Assembly: GCA_902596365.1 (NCBI GenBank)
Contig: CACJTT010000003.1
Coordinates: forward strand, 30,743 to 94,742
Direction of reading: 5' to 3'
Length of the DNA: 64,000 bases
Source of the DNA: an uncultured Alphaproteobacteria bacterium
GTDB lineage: Bacteria; Pseudomonadota; Alphaproteobacteria; HIMB59; GCA-002718135
Shown here: piece by piece, positions 46,812-54,987 of the stretch
Layout of the letters: each line of letters begins with the position of its first letter
Position numbering within the stretch: the stretch's first letter is position 1
Made by a program: the position numbers and the translations under genes
The notes under the pieces: model-generated
What the model was told of the DNA's origin: nothing
The model's input: the letters and a program-made list of their open reading frames with translations, nothing else
Databases searched by the model: none

Positions 46812-47525
46812 ATGTTTCAATCAAATAAAGAATATATCGATTTTTTGATACAATCAGGTGTGCATACTTTTTTAAAAGAAACACCAAATAATCTACTAGA
46901 AAATAAGGAATTAAAAGAGAAATCTGTAAAAAAAAAAGATATTAAAGCATTAGAAGACATATATGAAATTAATGAATTAATTACATTAATATTAAATCAT
47001 AAAAACATATTAAAAAAGACGGCAAAAAAACTCGTTCTTTATGATGGTGATTTACAATCTAGTTTGATGATAATTGGTGAAGCTCCAGGACAAGAAGAGG
47101 ATGAGCAGGGTATTCCTTTTGTAGGTAGGGCTGGACAACTTCTAAATAAAATGCTGTCTGCCATAAATTTAGAAAGGAAAAATGTTTATATAACAAATGT
47201 TTTACCTTGGAGACCTCCGCAGAATAGAACACCTACTGATCAAGAAATATTAGATTTCTTACCCTTTCTTCAAAAACAAATAGAAATTGTTAAACCAAAA
47301 TTTATTTACTTGTTAGGAACAACTGCTGCAAAAGCCATTTTATCAACTCCACTAAGTTTAGGTAAATTGCGAGGTCAATGGCATGAATATAAATCTATTA
47401 ATATAAATACACCAATAAAGGTTTTAGTATCCTATCATCCAGCATTTTTACTCAGATCACCTAATTATAAAAAAGATGCATGGAGCGATTTGCAAATGCT
47501 GGAAAAAAAAATTAATGAAAATTAA
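46812..47525 (+). CDS. Uracil-DNA glycosylase, family 4-like, without iron-sulfur cysteines
   Basis: DNA repair enzyme that removes uracil. The 237 residues have the family-4 core: IIGEAPGQEEDEQGIPFVGRAGQLLNKML (motif 1), ITNVLPWRPPQNRTPT, and the late VSYHPAFLLRSP (motif 2). Classical family-4 enzymes carry four cysteines that hold a 4Fe-4S cluster, including the KCRPP and E-x-x-x-C positions; here these are PWRPP and LDFLPFL, and the whole protein has no cysteine. The long helical N-terminus (about 75 residues) is usual for the alphaproteobacterial form. Divergent from the TPR gene by 50 bases and overlapping the transglycosylase by 11. Confidence 0.9.
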   Translation: MFQSNKEYIDFLIQSGVHTFLKETPNNLLENKELKEKSVKKKDIKALEDIYEINELITLILNHKNILKKTAKKLVLYDGDLQSSLMIIGEAPGQEEDEQGIPFVGRAGQLLNKMLSAINLERKNVYITNVLPWRPPQNRTPTDQEILDFLPFLQKQIEIVKPKFIYLLGTTAAKAILSTPLSLGKLRGQWHEYKSININTPIKVLVSYHPAFLLRSPNYKKDAWSDLQMLEKKINEN

Positions 47526-49260
47526 TTTATACTTAAAATTCTTTAGTCTAATTTTCATTTTATTATTTTTTAAAGTAAGTAATGCATTTGAGTTATCTGT
47601 TGCTGAAAAATATAATGAAATTTTTTCAAAAGATATTTTATCACAAGAAGATATTAAAAATTATCGTCTAGCTTACAATTTTCAAGAAGAGTGTAAGTGG
47701 AAAAGTGCCAATAAACATATTTTAAAAATATCAGATAAGACATTAATGGGACACATTCTAGCTCAACGTTATTTACATCCCAAATGTTACCGCTCAAAAT
47801 ATTTAGAACTATATTACTGGTTAAAAAAATATAATGATCATCCGCAAGCAAAAAGAATTTATCGACTAGCTATAAAAAGAATGCCAAAGGGATATAAAAG
47901 TCCAACAAAACCAATTAATCCTAGTGGTATTATTGGAGACAAGGCTACTTCAAAAAAATCTTCAAAATACAAGAGCTCAAAAAAATTATCAAAAAATCAA
48001 CGTCTTGAAAAACAAAAAATAATTAATGCAGTTAAATCGAGAGTTAATAAAGGATGGCCAACTGGTGCGGTAAAAATTATAAAACAAAGAGATGTTAGCA
48101 TACTTCTTGATCAAGTGGAATTAGATCAACAAAAAGAATTAATAGCAAAAGGATATTTTTTAGCAAATAAGAATGAGTTAGCAGTAAAGTATGCTAGTGA
48201 AGCGCTTGTTAATTCATCTATGCAAGTACCTTATGCAGCATGGACAGCAGGATTAGCTTCTTGGAGATTAGAAGAATATCAACAAGCTGCTGATTATTTT
48301 TCTTTATTTTCTATTAGTTTAAAAAATGATGCATGGCATCAAACATCAGGAAGTTTTTGGGCAGCAAGATCATATGCCAAACTTGCACAATATGATAATA
48401 TCAATTTTTGGCTTAAACGCGCATCACAAAATCCTAATAGTTTTTATGGTATGCTTGCTCTTGAAATATTAGGTGTAGAAGAAAAAATAGAATGGAAATC
48501 TCAAAAAACTCTCAATAAATCAAATAGTAAATTATTAAATCTTCCATCTGGTAAAAGACTACAATCTTTAATTCAAGTTGGCTTTAATGATGAGTTAGAA
48601 AAAGAAATAGTTCACATAAATTCTGTTTTAAATAAAGAGATAGCTGCAGAATCAATAAATATAGCTCAGCATTTTAATTTAGCATACACACAATTAAAAA
48701 TTGTTAACAAACTTGAACAATACGGCTTAAATATGGAGACCAATCTATATTATCCAACTCCCGTCTGGGAACCCAGGGGTGGATTTAACATTGATAAAGA
48801 ATTAATTTATGCTTTTATGCATCAAGAATCAATGTTTAATGCTTCAGCAAAAAGTAGTCAAGGCGCAGTTGGACTTATGCAAGTCCTTCCCTCTACAGCA
48901 AAATTTATTACATCAAGTAAAGATGTGAAAAGAAATAACTCTAATATTTTAAAAGTTCCTGAGATTAACCTAGAGGTAGGTCAGGAATATATAGAATATC
49001 TTTTAAATCTAAAGATCGTCTCTAATAATTTAATTTATTTGGCAGCTGCATATAATGGAGGTCCAGGAAATCTGAAGAAATGGAAGGAAGAGACAAACTT
49101 TTTAGATGATCCTCTTTTTTTTATGGAGAGCATACCATCAAGAGAAACTCGTTGGTTTATTGAGAAAATATTAACGAAATATTGGATTTATCAAAATAAA
49201 AATCAACAAGATATGACATCTTTAAAAATGCTAGCCAATGGTGAAGATCCACTTTATTAA
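47515..49260 (+). CDS. slt: Soluble lytic murein transglycosylase (Slt-like)
   Basis: Periplasmic enzyme cleaving peptidoglycan to 1,6-anhydro products. The ATG at 47515 gives a Sec signal peptide (LKFFSLIFILLFFKVSNAF), whereas an upstream in-frame start would place charged residues before it. The 581-residue product has a long helical superhelix domain (30-410) and a C-terminal SLT domain: YAFMHQESMFNASAKSSQGAVGLMQVLPSTA with catalytic Glu about 438, and LAAAYNGGPGNLKKW. The Lys/Ser-rich tract at about 145-165 is a linker. It overlaps the UDG gene by 11 bases and precedes moaB by 6. Confidence 0.94.
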   Translation: MKINLYLKFFSLIFILLFFKVSNAFELSVAEKYNEIFSKDILSQEDIKNYRLAYNFQEECKWKSANKHILKISDKTLMGHILAQRYLHPKCYRSKYLELYYWLKKYNDHPQAKRIYRLAIKRMPKGYKSPTKPINPSGIIGDKATSKKSSKYKSSKKLSKNQRLEKQKIINAVKSRVNKGWPTGAVKIIKQRDVSILLDQVELDQQKELIAKGYFLANKNELAVKYASEALVNSSMQVPYAAWTAGLASWRLEEYQQAADYFSLFSISLKNDAWHQTSGSFWAARSYAKLAQYDNINFWLKRASQNPNSFYGMLALEILGVEEKIEWKSQKTLNKSNSKLLNLPSGKRLQSLIQVGFNDELEKEIVHINSVLNKEIAAESINIAQHFNLAYTQLKIVNKLEQYGLNMETNLYYPTPVWEPRGGFNIDKELIYAFMHQESMFNASAKSSQGAVGLMQVLPSTAKFITSSKDVKRNNSNILKVPEINLEVGQEYIEYLLNLKIVSNNLIYLAAAYNGGPGNLKKWKEETNFLDDPLFFMESIPSRETRWFIEKILTKYWIYQNKNQQDMTSLKMLANGEDPLY

Positions 49261-49266
49261 ATACTT

Positions 49267-49794
49267 ATGCCTATAGATACCTCTTTAAAATTTGAACCTA
49301 TCAATATTGCCATCTTAACAATTTCAGATACACGTACAACTGATACAGATACGTCAGGTGCTCTTCTTGAAGAACGTATAAACTCTGCAGGACATAACTG
49401 TATTGAAAAAAAAATTATTCCTGATGATGTAAAACTTATTAGAGAAACACTACAAGCGCTTTCAAATAAAGAAGAAATTGACTGTATTATAACAACTGGA
49501 GGTACAGGCTTAACTGGAAGAGATACTACTCCTGAAGCAGTAATAGAAATTGCTGACAAAACAATAGAGGGGTTTGGAGAACTATTTCGTCAAATCAGTT
49601 TTTCTAAAATTGGAACTTCAGCAATTCAATCACGTGCACTAGCTGCCCTTATTAATAAAACATATGTTTTTTGTTTACCTGGCTCTAAAGGAGCATGTAA
49701 AGATGGTTGGGATGAAATTCTACAATACCAACTTGATATTCGTCACCGTCCCTGTAATTTTGTTGAAATTATGCCAAGACTAAGTGAAAAATAG
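49267..49794 (+). CDS. moaB: Molybdenum cofactor biosynthesis protein B
   Basis: MoaB/MogA-family protein that adenylates or inserts molybdopterin. The 175 residues show IAILTISDTRTTDTDTSG, CIITTGGTGLTGRDTTPEA (substrate loop), FRQISFSKIGTSAIQSRA, and FCLPGSKGACKDGWDEI. Other molybdopterin genes are not in the window. The stop shares one base with the rnhB GTG start, so translation is coupled. Confidence 0.94.
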   Translation: MPIDTSLKFEPINIAILTISDTRTTDTDTSGALLEERINSAGHNCIEKKIIPDDVKLIRETLQALSNKEEIDCIITTGGTGLTGRDTTPEAVIEIADKTIEGFGELFRQISFSKIGTSAIQSRALAALINKTYVFCLPGSKGACKDGWDEILQYQLDIRHRPCNFVEIMPRLSEK

Positions 49795-50417
49795 TGCCTG
49801 ATTTTTCAATTGAAGCAGAATTTAATGCTCCAGTTATTGGTTTAGATGAAGTTGGTCGAGGACCATTAGCTGGTCCAGTAATTAGTTGCGGTTGTCATTT
49901 TAAAAATTATACAATTCTAAATGAGTTTAAAGAATTTATTGGAGATTCAAAAAAACTTTCTGAAAAAAAAAGATTGTTATCTTTTAAGTTTCTTCATAAT
50001 TTAAAAAAGGAAGGTATTATTGATTTTCATTTGGGTATCGCGAATGTCAATGAAATTGATAATCTTAATATATTGGGGGCAACAAAATTATCAATGAAAA
50101 GAGTTGTAGATAAATTTAATCTAAAAAATGCATATCTAATTATTGATGGTAATTTTTCATTAAACTATAAATCTTATAAAGAACAATCTATTATAAAAGG
50201 GGACAATAAGTCTTTATCAATTGCAGCGGCATCAATTATTGCAAAAGTTCACCGTGATAGATTAATGAAAAAATTATCAATAAAATTTCAAGATTTTGGC
50301 TGGGAAAAAAATTCAGGATATGGAACAAAAAAGCATATAGAAAATATTCATCGTTTTGGCCCAACAATACATCATAGAAAAACTTTTGAGCCAATTAAGT
50401 CACTTATCCATAGCTAA
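49794..50417 (+). CDS. rnhB: Ribonuclease HII
   Basis: Endonuclease cleaving the RNA strand of RNA-DNA hybrids and at single ribonucleotides. The 207 residues begin at GTG with PVIGLDEVGRGPLAGPV (catalytic Asp18, Glu19) and include IIDGNFSL, IIKGDNKSLSIAAASIIAKVHRDRLM and SGYGTKKHIENIHRFGPTIHHRKTF. A normal length. The rnhB-ccrM pairing is common in alphaproteobacteria. Confidence 0.96.
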   Translation: MPDFSIEAEFNAPVIGLDEVGRGPLAGPVISCGCHFKNYTILNEFKEFIGDSKKLSEKKRLLSFKFLHNLKKEGIIDFHLGIANVNEIDNLNILGATKLSMKRVVDKFNLKNAYLIIDGNFSLNYKSYKEQSIIKGDNKSLSIAAASIIAKVHRDRLMKKLSIKFQDFGWEKNSGYGTKKHIENIHRFGPTIHHRKTFEPIKSLIHS

Positions 50418-50418
50418 A

Positions 50419-50472
50419 GATTCTCTTTGTTGATAACTTCGTTGACGAGATTCTGTTTCTCCTTAAAGATTC
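50419..50472 (+). promoter_or_regulatory. Cluster of three GANTC methylation sites in the ccrM leader
   Basis: GATTC occurs at 50419-50423, 50449-50453 and 50468-50472, all within the 62 bases between the rnhB stop and ccrM start. GANTC is the target of CcrM itself. In Caulobacter the ccrM promoter also contains GANTC sites and its activity falls when they are fully methylated. A TTGACG at 50442-50447 may be part of the promoter. Confidence 0.65.
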
Positions 50473-50479
50473 TTTTTAG

Positions 50480-51553
50480 ATGTTTAAGAAAAATTCGATT
50501 ACACACGGAGATAGTCTTGAGTTATTAAAAAAAATTCCAGATAAATCAATTGATCTTGTTTTTGCAGACCCACCTTATAATTTGCAATTAAGAGACACCT
50601 TATATCGACCAGACCAAACAACAGTTGAAGCGGTTACGAATGATTGGGATAAATTTGAGACGCACAAAGCTTATGATGAATTTTGTTTAATATGGTTAAA
50701 AGAATGCAAGAGAGTATTAAAAGATGGTGGTGCTCTTTGGGTAATTGGCAGTTATCATAATATATTACGTCTTGGTACTTCTATACAAAACCTTGGTTTC
50801 TGGATTTTAAATGACATTATCTGGCATAAAACAAATCCTATGCCTAATTTTAGAGGTACACGTTTTACTAATGCTCATGAAACATTACTATGGTGTACAA
50901 CTTCACGTAAAGCAAAATACACTTTTAATTATCAAAATTTAAAAGAACTTAATGATGGTAAACAAATGCGTAGTGATTGGCACATTCCTATTTGTTCAGG
51001 TAAAGAACGTTTAAGAGAAACTAATAATCAACGTTCACATCCAACTCAAAAGCCAGAAGCTCTTCTTTATCGAATTATGGTATCCTCAACAAATGTAGGT
51101 GATACAGTGCTTGATCCTTTCTTAGGCTCAGGAACAACTGCGGTTATGGCAAAAAAATTACAACGTAACTTTATTGGTTTTGAACAAGATAAAGATTACA
51201 TCAAACTTGCAAAGAAAAGATTAAAAAATACAATTCCTTTTTCAGATGAGATAGTAACCATGACAAAAAGTAGAAAAGATTTACCTAAAGTACCTTTTGG
51301 GGAATTAGTCGAACAAGGAATTATTCCACCCGGAGCAGTACTTACAGATAAGAAAGAACGCTACAAAGCAACCGTGAGTATTGATGGAACTCTCAAAATA
51401 AGAGAATTATCAGGTTCTATTCATCAACTAGGAGCAAAAGTTCAGGGTCTGCCAAGTTGTAATGGATGGGACTTTTGGCATGTAAAAAGTAAATCAAAAT
51501 CAACCTTACTTGATGAAGTTAGAGCTGAATATAGGGATAAAAAATTAAACTAA
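50480..51553 (+). CDS. ccrM: CcrM-type adenine DNA methyltransferase (GANTC)
   Basis: Cell-cycle methyltransferase making N6-methyladenine in GANTC. The 357 residues include the catalytic DPPYNLQLRDTLYRPDQT (30-47), DNA-contact block KTNPMPNFRGTRFTNAHETLLW, SHPTQKPEALLYRI, and the SAM motif DPFLGSGTTAVMAKK (212-226), the order of beta-class enzymes. The C-terminal domain from about 265 (PFGELVEQGIIPPGAVL, HQLGAKVQGLPSCNGWDFWHV) is unique to the CcrM group and sets GANTC specificity. No restriction enzyme is adjacent. Its leader holds three of its own target sites. Confidence 0.96.
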   Translation: MFKKNSITHGDSLELLKKIPDKSIDLVFADPPYNLQLRDTLYRPDQTTVEAVTNDWDKFETHKAYDEFCLIWLKECKRVLKDGGALWVIGSYHNILRLGTSIQNLGFWILNDIIWHKTNPMPNFRGTRFTNAHETLLWCTTSRKAKYTFNYQNLKELNDGKQMRSDWHIPICSGKERLRETNNQRSHPTQKPEALLYRIMVSSTNVGDTVLDPFLGSGTTAVMAKKLQRNFIGFEQDKDYIKLAKKRLKNTIPFSDEIVTMTKSRKDLPKVPFGELVEQGIIPPGAVLTDKKERYKATVSIDGTLKIRELSGSIHQLGAKVQGLPSCNGWDFWHVKSKSKSTLLDEVRAEYRDKKLN

Positions 51554-51560
51554 TAAATTT

Positions 51561-52355
51561 TTATTCAGAAATAGTAGTTGTTGACTTAACATAATATGCA
51601 TCAAGATAACAAGATCCGTCTGTCCACTCAGATGCATAAAGACTAGTATCTGTTCCAAAAGCAATATCAATTTTTGGAGCTATGACACCAACTGTGTAAT
51701 TAGATTCTAATTTATAGATCTGTGTAAAAGTGTCAGTATTTACATCAGGGTCGTCCATTGCTAGCCCATATTGACCGGTTAGACTTGTTATATCTTTAGT
51801 ATAATTTGTGGTTTGATTTGATCCACTATCACAAGCAGCATTTGCACAAATTGTTGTTCCATTATCAGTTGTATCTGTGTTTAAATAAAACACATTTTCT
51901 TCAGCATTTGCTAAAGCATCAGCTTCGCTTGTTTCACATACCCCATACTGCAATGATTTATATTTACCAGTTGAAGAATTATAAGTAGAATCTGATTCTG
52001 TTCTACACCAACAATTACTATCAATCTCTACATAACCTTTCATTGTAAATTCTCTAGTTAAAGTTGGTTTAGCATGTGTAAAAGTAGTTCCAATTGGAAG
52101 TCCTGCAGTTGACACAAATGACCCTACTTGTGCACCAGCTGTTACAGATGCAACATCAAAAGTTTTATTTCCAGTTCCAACTGTTGTTGCACCTGTGCAA
52201 GTAGTGTCCTTTTTATCAGCCAATGGAGCTGCGGTACATAATTCTATTTTTTGTATTGTAACTTTATAAACTGTTGCTGCACCATTTTCCGCAAAAGCCT
52301 GAAAAGAAAAATTAAAACTAAATAATATAGAGATGGCTAATATATATTTTTTCAT
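51561..52355 (-). CDS. Secreted cysteine-containing protein, hypothetical
   Basis: A 264-residue protein with a clear Sec signal peptide (AISILFSFNFSFQAFA, cut after AFA). The mature part is Thr/Ser/Asp-rich, poor in Lys compared with neighbours, and has eight cysteines (40, 53, 115, 117, 140, 170, 175, 249), which suggests disulfides and extracytoplasmic life. It looks like an all-beta domain (VYKVTIQKIELCT, KTFDVASVTAGAQVGSF, REFTMKGYVEID). I know no family. Its ATG shares one base with the stop of the inverse-autotransporter barrel gene, after a GAGG ribosome-binding site, so the two are co-translated and may be a surface pair. Confidence 0.75.
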   Translation of the reverse strand: MKKYILAISILFSFNFSFQAFAENGAATVYKVTIQKIELCTAAPLADKKDTTCTGATTVGTGNKTFDVASVTAGAQVGSFVSTAGLPIGTTFTHAKPTLTREFTMKGYVEIDSNCWCRTESDSTYNSSTGKYKSLQYGVCETSEADALANAEENVFYLNTDTTDNGTTICANAACDSGSNQTTNYTKDITSLTGQYGLAMDDPDVNTDTFTQIYKLESNYTVGVIAPKIDIAFGTDTSLYASEWTDGSCYLDAYYVKSTTTISE

Positions 52356-53239
52356 TAGTTTAACCTCGTTATTACTACGCCAGTACCTTCAGACTCAATA
52401 GCTTGTTTATTTGATCTACGAACGATACTGAGAAGATCAAGGCTCATATCACCTTGCACAAAAGGTTTTTCACTTAAAAAATCATTTGATGCTGTTGGTG
52501 TTGTTTCTCTTGCAGGATATACAAACATTATTTTAGCAAAATTGCTTGTTCCAGAAATATTATTATCATCATAACCAACTTCAGCTACTAAATTAGGAGT
52601 CAATTGCATTTCTAAACTTATCTTATCTCCCTTAGAGTCTTTTGAGTTCTTTTCAGCTTCCCATTCATAATGAGTAGCTACAAGGTTTGCCCAAGGCAGG
52701 TATGGTACTTGACCTACCGCTGTTATCTCTACACCATCAAGTGATCTTTCTGTATAAGAACCAACTGTTTGTGCTCCGCTAATCGCAGCATAGTAATTTG
52801 CCAAGACATCAAAAGAAGATGATTTAAGTTCTAAACCAATACTTGCTCTGGCGTTACCTTCTTCATCATAATCTAGAAATACATTTGCTCCAGTTATTGA
52901 GTTTTTATTTTCAGAGAGTTTACGATAACCAATTCCTATATTTGTAGATAGCCTACCTTTGCCCCGTATTTTTTGCTCATTAAGTTGGAGTTGGACAAAT
53001 GTAGCATCTACACTATGATGCTTTGATATAGGTCTAACAGTTACAATTGAAAATTCTGGTTTATAGTCTTCACCCATATCTATTTGTACTTTGGTTTCGC
53101 CTTCGCCATCTAAAAAGTTTTCAACTGCTGAACTTAAACTCTTTGTAAAGTTACTTACTATATTTTTTTTTACAGTTTCTTCATCACCTGCGTAAACTGA
53201 AAAAGATATGAATAAAATAAATATAACTCTAAAAAACAT
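52355..53239 (-). CDS. Stand-alone inverse autotransporter beta-barrel (intimin/invasin-type)
   Basis: A 294-residue protein with a signal peptide (1-17) and the 12-strand barrel of intimin/invasin proteins. Recognisable blocks are STNIGIGYRKLSENKNSITGANVFLDYDEEGNARASIGLELKSSSFDVLANYYAAISG (98-154), YTERSLDGVEITAVGQVPYLPWANLVATHYEWE (162-194), and the linker after the barrel, GDMSLDLLSIVRRSNK (263-278). In known members this linker leads into Ig-like passenger domains; here the gene stops 16 residues later. The helix before the barrel (23-43) may be a periplasmic part. The next gene encodes a secreted protein in overlap. Confidence 0.83.
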   Translation of the reverse strand: MFFRVIFILFISFSVYAGDEETVKKNIVSNFTKSLSSAVENFLDGEGETKVQIDMGEDYKPEFSIVTVRPISKHHSVDATFVQLQLNEQKIRGKGRLSTNIGIGYRKLSENKNSITGANVFLDYDEEGNARASIGLELKSSSFDVLANYYAAISGAQTVGSYTERSLDGVEITAVGQVPYLPWANLVATHYEWEAEKNSKDSKGDKISLEMQLTPNLVAEVGYDDNNISGTSNFAKIMFVYPARETTPTASNDFLSEKPFVQGDMSLDLLSIVRRSNKQAIESEGTGVVITRLN

Positions 53240-53277
53240 AAAGAAATTTATAATAAAAATTATGATAAAATAAATAT

Positions 53278-54186
53278 TTATTTAGCTAATATTTCATTAA
53301 TTGAGACACTCCACCCAGAATCCATATGCTTTTCCCAATATATCTCGTGTAAATTACGAGTATTTTCACCAACTTTTCCGTCTCCAATTAATTCACCATT
53401 AACTTTTGTAATAGGCATAATTCCACCAGCTGTTGAAGTTGCAAATAACTCTTTAGCATTTTTTAATTGCTCAATTGAAATTGGTTTTTTAGAAATAGGA
53501 ATATTCAATTCTTTTGCTAAATCAAATACTGTCTGCCTTGTGATGCCCTCTAGAACACCGTAATCAGGTGTAAAAATACCGTTTTCATCAACACAAAATA
53601 AATTAAATCCAGGTCCTTCAGTAATATTATTATTTTCATCAACTAATATTGCTGTATCATTTCCTTTTTCATACGCATTTAACATTCCTGTTACTAAATC
53701 CATCCAGTGATAGTTTTTAATAGTTGGATCAACAGAGCTTGGGGGAATTCTTTTAATTTCTGTTAGCAGAACATCTAATCCTTTTTCAAAATCTTCTTGT
53801 TTCAATATCCAGCCAAAAGGAACAGCAAAAGCTATTATACGTGGCGTTGCTTCTCTTGGATCTCGAACAAAGTTTGCTGACATACCTCTTGTTTGTATCA
53901 TTTCAACATAGGCGTTTTCTAATTTAGCTTTTTCAACACAACCGGCTAAAATTTTTTTTAACTCATCACGATCCATTTGGCATGGCATGCGCAATTTTTT
54001 AGTCGACTCAAAAAAACGATTAATATGTTTATCTAATCTGAAAAAACGGCCTTTCCAAACATGCACAACATCATATGTTGCGTCTGAACGAAGAAAACCC
54101 CAATCTAGTATTGATATTTTTGCTTCAGCAAGTGCAACGAAATTACCGTCTATCCAAGCATGTCCTTTAGGAAAAATTTCATTCAT
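53278..54186 (-). CDS. Fold-type IV PLP aminotransferase, (R)-amine transaminase-like
   Basis: Class IV aminotransferase of 302 residues. The PLP lysine is in DPTIKNYHWMDLVTGM (K157) and the phosphate/cofactor-contact Glu in NITEGPGFN (E190). Segments SDATYDVVHVWKGRFFRLDKHINRF, EIKRIPPSSVDPTIKNYHW, FTPDYGVLEGITRQTVFDLA and TSTAGGIMPITKVNG match my recollection of fungal (R)-selective amine transaminases better than BCAT or D-alanine transaminase. Physiological substrate could be a D-amino acid, a branched-chain amino acid or a primary amine. Monocistronic; divergent from the TSUP permease by 51 bases. Confidence 0.88.
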   Translation of the reverse strand: MNEIFPKGHAWIDGNFVALAEAKISILDWGFLRSDATYDVVHVWKGRFFRLDKHINRFFESTKKLRMPCQMDRDELKKILAGCVEKAKLENAYVEMIQTRGMSANFVRDPREATPRIIAFAVPFGWILKQEDFEKGLDVLLTEIKRIPPSSVDPTIKNYHWMDLVTGMLNAYEKGNDTAILVDENNNITEGPGFNLFCVDENGIFTPDYGVLEGITRQTVFDLAKELNIPISKKPISIEQLKNAKELFATSTAGGIMPITKVNGELIGDGKVGENTRNLHEIYWEKHMDSGWSVSINEILAK

Positions 54187-54237
54187 AATGTTTGTTTAGT
54201 TAAAATAAAAAATTTAGTCTAGTAATATTCATAACTA

Positions 54238-54987
54238 ATGGAATATCTTATAAATAACTTACCTGATAAATTTTTACTAATAATTATAGTTATTATTTTT
54301 TCAGGTTTTATTCGTGGTTTTTTAGGTTTTGGATCTGGACTTATTACAATACCAATACTTTCATTTATATACTCCCCTATCTTTGCTGTTGTTTTTAATA
54401 TTATTATTGAAATACCTACAACTATTTATTTAACTTTTATTGGAATAAGACAATGTAGATTTAAAGAAATTTCCCCTATGTTTTTTCCAATGATGTTAAT
54501 GATACCAATTGGTACAATATTCTTAATTGCTGTTGATGAACAAATAATTAAAATTCTTATGTCTGTTTTAGTTATTTTTTTTGTAATACTTATTGCAAGT
54601 GGATGGCGATTAAAATCTACTATCACTAAATATGTATTAATTACGAGTGGTACAATTAGTGGCTTAATGCAAGGAAGTACTGGAATGGGCGGCCCTCCTT
54701 TTGCAACAATTCTTTTATCAAAAGGTGATAGTGATCAAGTAACTAGAGGAAATATATTAATAATGTCTTCAGGAATTGTGATTAGCACAGTAATTAGTAT
54801 GTATTTTTTTGGTCTTTTTTCTTTTGAATTATTATTTACCGGAATACTTGCATCACCTATTTATATTTTAGCTTCCTATACTGGTTCACTTTTTTTTAAT
54901 TCATTAGGGAAAAAATATTTTAGAAATATTTCTTTATTAGCTCTAGGCGTAATTGGAATTGCTACTCTTTTTAATAATTTATTTTAA
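54238..54987 (+). CDS. TSUP (TauE/SafE) family permease
   Basis: Membrane protein of 249 residues with seven to eight helices and the family motifs FSGFIRGFLGFGSGLITIPIL near the start and SGTISGLMQGSTGMGGPPFATILL in the second half, the two internal repeats of TauE/SafE proteins. The family exports or imports sulfur-containing organic anions such as sulfite, taurine or sulfoacetate. It may act with the divergent transaminase on an amine or sulfonate; this is guesswork from neighbourhood. Overlaps mutY by 4 bases at the 3' end. Confidence 0.9.
   Translation: MEYLINNLPDKFLLIIIVIIFSGFIRGFLGFGSGLITIPILSFIYSPIFAVVFNIIIEIPTTIYLTFIGIRQCRFKEISPMFFPMMLMIPIGTIFLIAVDEQIIKILMSVLVIFFVILIASGWRLKSTITKYVLITSGTISGLMQGSTGMGGPPFATILLSKGDSDQVTRGNILIMSSGIVISTVISMYFFGLFSFELLFTGILASPIYILASYTGSLFFNSLGKKYFRNISLLALGVIGIATLFNNLF

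Noticed and set aside
50404..50412. DnaA-box-like TTATCCATA before ccrM
   Set aside because: One mismatch to the consensus, single copy and inside the rnhB coding end; not enough to call a regulatory site or origin.
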